Assembly (NCBI GenBank): GCA_036381125.1
Contig: DASVDK010000190.1
Coordinates: 1 to 11,041, forward strand
Direction: 5' to 3'
DNA: 11,041 nucleotides
Source of the DNA: DASVDK01 sp036381125 [NCBI: Thermodesulfobacteriota bacterium]
Lineage (GTDB): Bacteria > DASVDK01
This document shows positions 5,901 through 11,041 of this stretch, one piece after another (within the stretch, counting starts at the first letter, position 1; each line of letters begins with the position of its first letter). The notes beneath the pieces were generated by a model. That model was given only the letters and a program-made list of their open reading frames with translations, did not search any database and was not told the DNA's origin. The translations under genes and the position numbers were made by a program.

Positions 5901-6667
5901 GCCCGGTGCCCGATCCCTTGCCCGCCTGGTGGCGTCCCGTCGTGGCGCTGCACGTCCTCACGCGCTTCCCGTACCCGCGCGACCTGCGCCCGGCTCCGGT
6001 CGACCTCGGCCGCTCGATGGCCTGGTTCCCCGCGGTCGGGGCCCTTCTCGGCGCCGGCCTCGCGGCGGCGCACGCGCTGCTCGCCCCCTGGCTGCCGCCC
6101 CTCGCCCTGGCGCCGCTGCTCCTCGCCGGCCTCGCGTTCGCGACCAACGCCTTCCACCTCGACGGCGTCGCCGACGCGGCCGACGGTCTGGGCGGCGGGT
6201 TCACGCGGGACGACGCCCTGCGAATCATGCGCGACAGCCGCATCGGCGCGTTCGGGGCGATCGCCGTGGCGCTGCTCCTCCTCGTCCAGGCGGGAGCGCT
6301 CGCCGCGCTGCCGCCCGAGCACGCCCTGGGCGCCCTCGTGGCCGGACCGACGGTCGGCCGGCTCGCGGCCGTCGGGCTGGCGCACGTGCTGCCCTACGCG
6401 CGCGACGGCGGCGGGCTCGGGTCGCCCTTCGCGGCGCACGCCCGGCGGCGCGACCTCGTGCCGGCCGCGGGGGTCGGCGTGGGGACGGCGCTCCTCGCGA
6501 TGGGGCCGACGCGCGGGGCCGCGGCGCTCGCCGCCGCGGGGCTCGTGGCGGTCGTCGTGGGGCGCCTCGCACGGCGGCGCCTCGGCGGGGTCACCGGCGA
6601 CCTGCTCGGCTGCGCGACCGAGTGGGCGACCGCCGCCGTCTGGCTGGTCGCCGCCGCGCGAGGATAG
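5891..6667 (+). CDS. cobS: Adenosylcobinamide-GDP ribazoletransferase (cobalamin synthase)
   Basis: CobS joins adenosylcobinamide-GDP to alpha-ribazole (or its phosphate) in the inner membrane, the last assembly step of the cobalamin nucleotide loop. The 258-residue protein is of normal length, with several Ala/Leu/Val-rich membrane segments (about 44-64, 70-86, 120-140, 146-166, 192-226). Family signatures are HLDGVADAADG (89-99), whose acidic residues bind magnesium, MRDSRIG (113-119) and GVTGDLLGCATE (233-244). The GTG at 5891 overlaps the cobC-like gene by 10 bases, so the two are translationally coupled. A second in-frame GTG at 5906 is possible. The other nucleotide-loop genes (cobU, cobT) are not in this window. 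The promoter of the next gene begins 19 bases after the stop. Confidence 0.95.
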   Translation: MSVSPVPDPLPAWWRPVVALHVLTRFPYPRDLRPAPVDLGRSMAWFPAVGALLGAGLAAAHALLAPWLPPLALAPLLLAGLAFATNAFHLDGVADAADGLGGGFTRDDALRIMRDSRIGAFGAIAVALLLLVQAGALAALPPEHALGALVAGPTVGRLAAVGLAHVLPYARDGGGLGSPFAAHARRRDLVPAAGVGVGTALLAMGPTRGAAALAAAGLVAVVVGRLARRRLGGVTGDLLGCATEWATAAVWLVAAARG

Positions 6668-6685
6668 AGCAAGGTGCTCCTTCGC

Positions 6686-6714
6686 TTGACAGCCGCGCTC
6701 GGGCCCGGTAGCGT
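6686..6714 (+). promoter_or_regulatory. Sigma70 promoter of the PilZ-like gene
   Basis: A perfect -35 TTGACA (6686-6691) is followed by a 17-bp spacer and TAGCGT (6709-6714). The predicted start, about 6721, is only four bases before the ATG at 6725. This implies a leaderless or nearly leaderless mRNA and rules against the longer open frame that begins at 6674, which would overlap the promoter. Confidence 0.65.
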
Positions 6715-6724
6715 CCGCAGCCCC

Positions 6725-7270
6725 ATGTCCGGGTCGACCTGCCTGCGCTGCCACCAGAGCCTCGGGCCCGAACTGCCCGCGTGGCACGACGACCGCGGCG
6801 AGCCGCTCTGCGTGCCGTGCGCCATGGGCCTCGTGCTGCCCGACCGTCCCGCGGGCGCCGACGCCCCCGCGTCGCCGCGTTTCGCGCTGCCGCCCGCGGT
6901 GGCGGGCGCGATCAGCGCGGAGATCGACCTCGGCACCGGGCGCACCTGGCCGGTCGCCATCGTGGAGTTCAGCGTGGAGGGGATGCGACTCGACACGCCG
7001 GTCCCCTTCGCCGTCGGGACGCCGGCCGTGGTGGTGCTGCGCGACCGGGCGGGTCAGGTCGCGCCCGCGGTCTTCGCCGTGGAGGTGCGCTGGGTGCGGC
7101 CGTCGCCGGCGGGCCGCGGCCTGGTCGGCGTGCGCGTCATCGCCGGCGTCGACGGCCACCACGCGGCGTTCCTCTCGAGGCTCCTGGAGCGGGTGGCGGC
7201 CTCGAAAGGAGGACGCCGAAGCCCGGAACCGTCTTCGGCGCGCGATCGTTCGGCGCGCGATCGAACGTGA
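6725..7270 (+). CDS. Zinc-ribbon protein with a C-terminal PilZ-like domain
   Basis: The 181-residue protein begins with a small zinc ribbon: CLRC (Cys6, Cys9) and CVPC (Cys29, Cys32). A PilZ-like beta-barrel follows from about 62 to 145, with VEFSVEGMRL (80-89) resembling the (D/N)xSxxG motif and VRWVRP...GLVGVRV matching the later PilZ strands. The RxxxR motif needed for cyclic-di-GMP binding is not visible before this barrel, so binding is doubtful and the domain may have a structural role. The C-terminal tail is charged, and its last residues SARDRSARDR are a 15-base tandem duplication in the DNA (7234-7248 and 7249-7263). The start at 6725 is set by the promoter position. There is no coupling to cobS. 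The domain call is moderate and the function is unknown. Confidence 0.7.
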   Translation: MSGSTCLRCHQSLGPELPAWHDDRGEPLCVPCAMGLVLPDRPAGADAPASPRFALPPAVAGAISAEIDLGTGRTWPVAIVEFSVEGMRLDTPVPFAVGTPAVVVLRDRAGQVAPAVFAVEVRWVRPSPAGRGLVGVRVIAGVDGHHAAFLSRLLERVAASKGGRRSPEPSSARDRSARDRT

Positions 7271-7352
7271 CGGCGTCTCGGCAGCCGGCGAGGATGCTCG
7301 CGCCTGGCGATCGGGCAGTCCGCGTCGTCCCCCTTCGGTTCCCGGACGTCGT

Positions 7353-7378
7353 CCGGAGCGGCCGTTGCGGCGCTCCGG
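7353..7378 (+). terminator. Strong bulged hairpin, candidate terminator or structured RNA
   Basis: CCGGAGC (7353-7359) pairs with GCTCCGG (7372-7378), with a single bulged G at 7360, then GCCG/CGGC around a TTG loop. This gives 11 base pairs with one bulge. It lies 82 bases after the stop of the PilZ-like gene. No T-tract follows, so a classical intrinsic terminator is not shown. Confidence 0.4.
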
Positions 7379-7606
7379 TCCTCGATCTCCAACGCCGGCG
7401 TATTCATCTCGTCGATCGAGACCGGCCGCCGACCCTTGCGATGGACGATCCCTTTCGGGTCCCGAACCCCCCCTTGACGAGGCGACGGTGTCATCCGGCC
7501 CGCGCGCGGAAGGCCGCGCGGTAGCCGGCCGCGCGGGGAGTGCCGCACGGCCGGCGAGGCAAGCCAACAGCCCGAAATTGCGCGGGAAACGGTGGCCGAG
7601 CCCGCA

Positions 7607-7634
7607 TTGCGCCCCCCGGCGGTTGCGGTAGGAT
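7607..7634 (+). promoter_or_regulatory. Promoter of the methyltransferase-to-lyase operon
   Basis: TTGCGC (7607-7612) and TAGGAT (7629-7634) are separated by 16 bp. The predicted start falls at the ATG at 7640, again suggesting a leaderless transcript. This is the only recognisable promoter upstream of the five-gene run ending at 11041. Confidence 0.5.
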
Positions 7635-7639
7635 GGCGT

Positions 7640-8395
7640 ATGGCGCCGGCCTGGGTCTACGAGCAGGCGGAGTGTCGCGTCGCGAGCCGCCCCGGGGCCG
7701 GCGGCGAGCCGGCCGCCGACGATCACGAGGCGCTCTCGCGCCTGCTCCTGCGGGCCATGGCGGGCATCCCTCTGCGGGGAGCCCTGGCGCTCGACGTGGG
7801 CACGGGGCGCGGTCGCCTCGCCTTCGTCCTGGCGGCACGGGCGAGTCGCGTGGTGGGAGCCGACCGGGACGCGGCGGCGGTGGCCGCGGCGAGGGCCGAG
7901 GCGGCGGCCCGGGGCCTCGGCCACGTCACGTTCGTCGAGGCCGACGTGGAGGCCGAGGCGACCGACTACCGCGCCCTGGCGGGCGGCGCGCCCGACGTCG
8001 TGGCGGCGCACCTCTGCCTCTCGGACGCGATCCTCGCCAAGGCGGCGAGGGCGCTTGCGCCGGGCGGCCTGGTGGCGGTGGCCGGCTTCCACGCCGACCA
8101 GTGGCGCGAGACCGGCGTCCGCTCGCGATTCGCCTACGACGAGCGGGGGCTCGAGGCGGCCCTCGAGGCGGCCGGGCTCGAGGCGCGGTTCCTCGGCGTC
8201 GAGCGCACGGTGCTCGACTTCGGCGACGACCCGATGGCGCCGCGCGACTACCTCGCCGCCACCGGCCTCGCCGAACGCTTCGCGGCGAGCGGCCGGCTCG
8301 AGGGCTTCGAGGCCTACCTGGCCTCCGGAGGCCGGCGCCTGACGACGCAGGCCCGCGTGGTGGCCGTTGCCGCCCCGCGGGCGCGGAACCGGTAG
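7640..8395 (+). CDS. Class I SAM-dependent methyltransferase
   Basis: The 251-residue protein has a class I methyltransferase core. The SAM-binding motif I is LDVGTGRGRL (51-60), followed by the acidic strand end VVGADRD (71-77), FVEADVE (98-104) and the post-core ARALAPGGLVAVAGF (136-150). The substrate cannot be deduced; the last 100 residues are probably the substrate region but carry no motif I recognise. The ATG at 7640 is chosen because the -10 box sits five bases upstream, even though the frame is open further back to 7592. It is the first gene of a run in the same direction (gap of 33 bases to the FmdB gene). The co-transcribed redox genes do not reveal the substrate. The class is secure. 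Confidence 0.85.
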   Translation: MAPAWVYEQAECRVASRPGAGGEPAADDHEALSRLLLRAMAGIPLRGALALDVGTGRGRLAFVLAARASRVVGADRDAAAVAAARAEAAARGLGHVTFVEADVEAEATDYRALAGGAPDVVAAHLCLSDAILAKAARALAPGGLVAVAGFHADQWRETGVRSRFAYDERGLEAALEAAGLEARFLGVERTVLDFGDDPMAPRDYLAATGLAERFAASGRLEGFEAYLASGGRRLTTQARVVAVAAPRARNR

Positions 8396-8428
8396 CGCAA
8401 CGACGCTGGACGGAGAGGACGACGCGAG

Positions 8429-8692
8429 ATGCCCATCTTCGAGTACCGCTGTCACCAGTGCGGTCGTCGCTTCGAGACGTTGCTGTCGCGGGCGGAGGCG
8501 GAGGCCGCCCAGCCCTGCCCCGCGTGCGGCGCCGCGGTGGGCGGCAAGGACCGGCCGCAAGACCGCCTGCTCTCGGTGTTCGCGGCCACGGGCGGCGCCG
8601 AGCGCGAAGGCGCGGGGGTGCTCCCGATGGCGGGCGGGTGCGGGCAGGGGGCCTGCGCCGCCGGCGCGGGCGGCGGTTTCGGCGGCGGCTGA
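8429..8692 (+). CDS. FmdB-family zinc ribbon protein
   Basis: This 87-residue protein opens with MPIFEYRCHQCG, the hallmark of the FmdB/CxxC_CXXC_SSSS regulatory-protein family. It has one zinc ribbon made of Cys8-x2-Cys11 and Cys30-x2-Cys33. The remainder is glycine- and alanine-rich and ends in GGGFGGG, with two extra cysteines (71, 76). Such tails are common in the family. FmdB was named as a putative regulator of a formamidase operon, but the general role is unclear. Here it lies 33 bases after the methyltransferase and 52 before the seleno-DsbA-like gene. GGAGAGGA ends nine bases before the ATG and sets the start. Confidence 0.88.
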   Translation: MPIFEYRCHQCGRRFETLLSRAEAEAAQPCPACGAAVGGKDRPQDRLLSVFAATGGAEREGAGVLPMAGGCGQGACAAGAGGGFGGG

Positions 8693-8703
8693 GCGGCCTC
8701 GTA

Positions 8704-8722
8704 GCCGGCGCGGTGCGCCGGC
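8704..8722 (+). other. Perfect hairpin upstream of the selenoprotein gene
   Basis: GCCGGCGC (8704-8711), loop GGT, GCGCCGGC (8715-8722) forms an 8-bp stem in the 52-base gap before the TGA-containing gene. A second smaller stem, CCCGA/TCGGG (8722-8726 and 8732-8736), covers part of the Shine-Dalgarno GGGAG. The pair could dampen read-through from FmdB or modulate translation. Function is inferred only. Confidence 0.4.
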
Positions 8723-8744
8723 CCGAGACGATCGGGAGAGCGAG

Positions 8745-9407
8745 ATGAGCCTGGCAACGGCAACGACGCCGGTGACGGTGACCGTCTTCTCGGACTACGT
8801 CTGACCCTGGTGCTATGTCGCGGCGGTCCGCCTGCGACGGATCGAGGCCCGCTTCGGCGACGCCGTGCGGGTCGCCTGGAAAGCGTTCATCCTGCGCGAC
8901 GAGGACCCGACCGCGGCGTTCAACGAGTACCGCCGCGCCCACTGGGCCCGGGCCGACGCGTACGAGCCCGAGGCGCGCTTCGTCCCCTGGCGCGGCGCGG
9001 CGCGGTTTCCCACCTGGGGCGTCCCGGCGCTGCTCGGCTCGAAGGCCGCCGAGCGGCAGGGGCGCTTCGACCCCTTCCACATGGCCTGCTTCAAGGCGAT
9101 GTTCACCGACAGCCGCGACATCTCCGACCCCGAGGTGCTGACCGCCATCGCGCGGGAGGCCGGTCTCGACCCCGCTCGCTTCGCCGCCGACCTGGCGGAC
9201 CCGGAGCTGCGGCGCGCGGTCCTGGCCGACCACCGGGAGGCGGTCGAGCGCTACGGTGTGCGGGCGATCCCGACGGTGGTCATCGGTGAGCGGGTGATCG
9301 AGGGGGCGGTGCCCGAGGACGTCTACGGGCGGGCCATCGAGACCGCGCGCCGCGGCGCGTCCGTTCCGTGCGAGTCCGGGCCGGCCGATCGGCCCGGGGA
9401 GGTGTGA
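8745..9407 (+). CDS. DsbA/FrnE-like thiol oxidoreductase, probable selenoprotein with UPWC active site
   Basis: Read through one internal TGA, this is a 220-residue DsbA-family protein of the FrnE/2-hydroxychromene-2-carboxylate isomerase type. The frame runs from the ATG at 8745 (GGGAG about nine bases upstream) and meets TGA at 8802-8804 as codon 20, in VFSDYV-TGA-PWCY. Cysteine homologues have VCPWCY there, so TGA replaces the nucleophilic first Cys of CxxC; the resolving Cys23 remains. The frame then stays open for 200 codons with family features: FHMACFKAMFTDSRDI (111-126), DPARF, and the cis-Pro segment GVRAIPTVVIGE (Pro176) that packs on the active site. There is no signal peptide, so it is probably cytoplasmic. 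A SECIS-like hairpin follows the TGA. A Cys-to-stop mutation or sequencing error is the alternative. The stop lies two bases before pfpI. Confidence 0.88.
8817..8838 (+). promoter_or_regulatory. Putative bacterial SECIS element
   Basis: Just after the in-frame TGA (8802-8804), GTCGC (8817-8821) pairs with GCGAC (8834-8838). GGCG (8822-8825) pairs with CGCC (8829-8832), with one bulged T at 8833 and apical loop GTC (8826-8828). That is 9 base pairs, with the loop starting 22 nt after the TGA. From memory, the E. coli fdhF element has a GGUC tip about 20 nt past its UGA within a G/C stem, and bacterial SECIS models call for a G in an apical loop 16-37 nt downstream. Both conditions are met. The element lies within coding sequence, as usual in bacteria, and would recruit SelB with Sec-tRNA. 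Confidence 0.75.
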
Positions 9408-9409
9408 GC

Positions 9410-9943
9410 ATGCGCGTACTGATCCTGGTCGAGAAGATCTACGAGGACCTCGAGCTCTGGTATCCGAAGCTGCGGCTCGAGGAAGCGGGTCACGAGGCGG
9501 TCCTCTGCGGCCCGGAGGCGGGTGTGGAGTACCCGAGCAAGCACGGGTACCCCGCGAGGAGCGACGTGGCGGCCGGGGACGTGAAGGCGTCCGACTACGA
9601 CGCGCTCGTGGTGCCCGGCGGCTACTCGCCCGATCACATGCGCCGCACGCCGGCCATGGTGGCGCTCGTGAAGGCGTTCGACCGGGAGCGCAAGCCGATC
9701 GCCGCCATCTGCCACGGCCCCTGGATGCTCTGCTCGGCGCGCGTCGTCGGGGGCCGGCGCGTCACCTCGTTCTCGTCCATCAAGGACGACCTCGAGAACG
9801 CCGGTGCGCGGTGGGAGGACGCGCCGGTGGTCGTCGACGGGCACATCATCACGAGCCGGACGCCGAAGGACCTGCCGGTCTTCACGAAGGCGCTCCTCGG
9901 CGCCCTCGAGCAGGCCCCGGCCCGCGCCGCGGCGGCGGGGTAG
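9410..9943 (+). CDS. DJ-1/PfpI-family protein
   Basis: This 177-residue protein belongs to the DJ-1/PfpI (class I glutamine amidotransferase-like) superfamily. The nucleophile elbow AAICHGPWML (98-107) holds Cys101 and His102. The conserved glutamate is near Glu12 in the IYEDLELWYP segment, and VVPGGYSPDHMRR (67-79) is typical of the PfpI/YhbO branch. Members are reported as glyoxalases, deglycases or proteases; which applies here cannot be read from the sequence. ATG at 9410 is set by GGGGAGG directly upstream and lies two bases after the stop of the seleno-DsbA-like gene, so the two are translationally coupled. Pairing with a thiol oxidoreductase suggests a role in protein or carbonyl-stress repair, which is an inference. 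Confidence 0.88.
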   Translation: MRVLILVEKIYEDLELWYPKLRLEEAGHEAVLCGPEAGVEYPSKHGYPARSDVAAGDVKASDYDALVVPGGYSPDHMRRTPAMVALVKAFDRERKPIAAICHGPWMLCSARVVGGRRVTSFSSIKDDLENAGARWEDAPVVVDGHIITSRTPKDLPVFTKALLGALEQAPARAAAAG

Positions 9944-9946
9944 GGG

Positions 9947-11041
9947 ATGGCCGTTCGGGTCGAGCGAGACCCGCTGGGGGAGGTCCGCGTCCCGGCCCAC
10001 GCCTACTACGGCGTCCAGACGCAGCGCGCCCGCGAGAACTTCCCCGTGAGCGGGGTGACCGCGTCGCCCGCCTTCATCCTCGCCACCGTGCAGGTCAAGA
10101 AGGCGGCGGCCGAGGCCAACCGCGACACCGGCCGGCTCGACCCGCGCCTGGCGGCGGCCATCATCCAGGCGGCCGACGAGGTGCTCGCCGGGCGCTTCCA
10201 CGACCAGTTCGTCGTCGACGTCTTCCAGGCCGGCGCCGGCACCTCGCACAACATGAACACCAACGAGGTGCTGGCCAACCGGGCCATCGAGATCCTCGGC
10301 GGCGCGCGCGGCGACTATCGGGTCGTGCACCCGAACGACCACGTGAACATGGCGCAGTCGACCAACGACGTCTTCCCGACCGCCATGCGCGTGGCCGCGC
10401 TCACGCTCGAGCGGGACCTCGTGGCCGCGCTCTCGCACCTGGCCGGGACGCTCGAGGCCAAGGGCCGCGAGTTCGATCACGTCCTCAAGAGCGGGCGGAC
10501 GCACCTGCAGGACGCGGTGCCGATCCGCCTCGGCCAGGAGTTCGCGGCGTGGGGGCTCGCCGTGCGCCGCGCGGTCGAGCGCATCGGGCGGAGCTTCCGG
10601 GCGATGGAGGAGCTGAACCTCGGCGCCACGGCCGTCGGCACCGGCCTCAACGCCGAGCCCGAGTACATCCGCCGCGTGGTCGAGCGCCTGGCGGCCAACA
10701 CGGGCCTCGCCCTCCGCACGGCCGAGTCGCTCGTCATGGCGACGCAGTTCCTCTCGCCGTTCGTCGAGGCGTCGGGGGCGCTGCGCGCCTACGCCGTGGA
10801 CCTCGGCAAGATCGCGAACGACCTGCGCCTCATGTCGTCGGGCCCGCGCACGGGGCTTGCCGAGATCCGGCTGCCGGCGGTGCAGCCGGGCTCGTCGATC
10901 ATGCCCGGGAAGGTCAACCCGGTGATCGCCGAGGCGACCAACATGGTCTGCTTCCAGGTGATCGGCAACGACGTGACCATCACCATGGCGGCCGAGGCGG
11001 GGCAGCTCGAGCTGAACGTCATGATGCCGGTCGTGGCATTG
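9947..11041 (+). CDS. aspA: Aspartase/fumarase-family lyase, probably aspartate ammonia-lyase (3' end cut by window)
   Basis: The first 365 codons of a superfamily member that is usually about 460-470 residues are present; the gene runs off the window. Aspartase converts L-aspartate to fumarate and ammonia in the cytoplasm, and fumarase FumC is the close alternative. Aspartase is favoured by QSTND (137-141; FumC usually has QSSND), DQFVVDVFQAGAGTSHNMNTNEV (86-108; FumC usually has a GSGTQSNMNMNEV type), AYYGVQTQRA, and MAAEAGQLELNV. Shared catalytic features are GRTHLQDA (183-190) and the serine loop GSSIMPGKVNP (315-325). The ATG at 9947 is three bases after the pfpI stop, so it belongs to the same operon. 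A fumarase cannot be excluded without the C-terminal part and a tree. Confidence 0.85.
   Translation, partial: MAVRVERDPLGEVRVPAHAYYGVQTQRARENFPVSGVTASPAFILATVQVKKAAAEANRDTGRLDPRLAAAIIQAADEVLAGRFHDQFVVDVFQAGAGTSHNMNTNEVLANRAIEILGGARGDYRVVHPNDHVNMAQSTNDVFPTAMRVAALTLERDLVAALSHLAGTLEAKGREFDHVLKSGRTHLQDAVPIRLGQEFAAWGLAVRRAVERIGRSFRAMEELNLGATAVGTGLNAEPEYIRRVVERLAANTGLALRTAESLVMATQFLSPFVEASGALRAYAVDLGKIANDLRLMSSGPRTGLAEIRLPAVQPGSSIMPGKVNPVIAEATNMVCFQVIGNDVTITMAAEAGQLELNVMMPVVAL

Larger units (their letters stand above)
7271..7639. other. 369-base non-coding region upstream of the methyltransferase operon
   Basis: No open frame here has family resemblance or convincing codon bias. A minus-strand frame through 7271-7494 is open but continues antisense into the PilZ-like gene and has ordinary composition. 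The stretch contains the bulged hairpin at 7353-7378, a tight palindrome CCGGACGTCGTCCGG (7342-7356) overlapping it, a short inverted repeat TTCGGG/CCCGAA (7454-7466), the direct repeat GGCCGCGCGG (7512-7521, 7527-7536) and the promoter at 7607-7634. A structured RNA, or the terminator region of the PilZ-like gene, are both possible. Confidence 0.5.

Noticed and set aside
6674-6724. Earlier start for the PilZ-like protein
   Set aside because: A TTGACA/TAGCGT promoter lies inside this stretch, and the zinc ribbon begins naturally after the ATG at 6725.
7051-7060. A 10-bp match (GGGTCAGGTC) to the inverted-repeat motif
   Set aside because: Only 10 of 24 bases match, and it lies inside the coding frame of the PilZ-like gene, so chance is sufficient.
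7271-7494. A possible small minus-strand gene in the long intergenic gap
   Set aside because: It has no family resemblance, third-position GC is no higher than the background, no Shine-Dalgarno sequence is clear, and the frame runs on antisense into the PilZ-like gene.
7474-7502. TTGACG as a -35 box in the intergenic gap
   Set aside because: No -10-like hexamer occurs 16-18 bases downstream.
5846-8560. A 904-codon open frame on the minus strand antisense to cobS, the PilZ-like gene and the methyltransferase
   Set aside because: Low-complexity composition, no recognisable domain, and antisense to three supported genes.
8865-9407. The DsbA-like gene as a shorter protein starting at GTG 8865
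   Set aside because: It would omit the first beta-strand and the whole CxxC region of a thioredoxin fold, while the upstream frame encodes exactly those parts around the TGA.
9947-11041. Naming the last gene fumC
   Set aside because: QSTND, the GAGTSHNMNTNEV region and MAAEAGQLELNV fit aspartase better than class II fumarase, though the superfamily is shared and the C-terminus is missing.

Overview
This is a GC-rich (about 70%) bacterial chromosomal window with dense, short-spaced genes, strong G/C bias at third codon positions and sigma70-type promoters. No 16S gene or taxon marker is present. The gene styles and the GGGGTCAGGTCTT-type repeat resemble uncultured deltaproteobacterial, Binatota or Rokubacteria-like genomes, but that placement is only an impression. 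No tRNA, rRNA, CRISPR array, transposase or phage gene is visible.

Layout. Bases 1-1790: a hydroxymethylglutaryl-CoA lyase gene (mvaB) and a LOG-family nucleotide-processing gene, each with its own promoter, lie between two inverted copies of a 24-bp motif (23/24 identical). Bases 1788-4323, minus strand: a large YyaL-type thioredoxin-domain protein followed one base later by a small protein built of about twelve pentads. Bases 4324-4393: a compact divergent promoter region. Bases 4394-5185: an SDR-family protein whose catalytic Tyr and Lys are replaced. Bases 5186-5291: two tandem hairpins. Bases 5292-6667: an overlapping cobC-like/cobS pair for late cobalamin synthesis. Bases 6725-7270: a zinc-ribbon/PilZ-like protein. 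Bases 7271-7639: a 369-base non-coding stretch with a strong bulged hairpin. Bases 7640-11041: a probable operon of a SAM methyltransferase, an FmdB zinc ribbon, a DsbA/FrnE-like thiol oxidoreductase, a DJ-1/PfpI protein and an aspartase/fumarase-family lyase cut by the window end.

The standout is the DsbA/FrnE-like gene (8745-9407). Its frame is interrupted once, by a TGA at codon 20, exactly where the first cysteine of the CPWC active site belongs (DYV-TGA-PWCY). The frame then continues intact for 200 codons. A stable hairpin with a GGUC tip follows the TGA at the spacing expected of a bacterial SECIS element. The best reading is a selenoprotein with a UPWC redox site. Ordinary gene calling would either split it or start it at GTG 8865, losing the active site. 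It is followed by PfpI and the lyase with gaps of 2 and 3 bases, so the three are almost certainly co-transcribed.

Several start codons lie 5-10 bases downstream of a good -10 box (mvaB, the PilZ-like gene, the methyltransferase), which suggests leaderless transcripts. Others (SDR, yyaL, the pentad protein, pfpI) have clear Shine-Dalgarno sequences.
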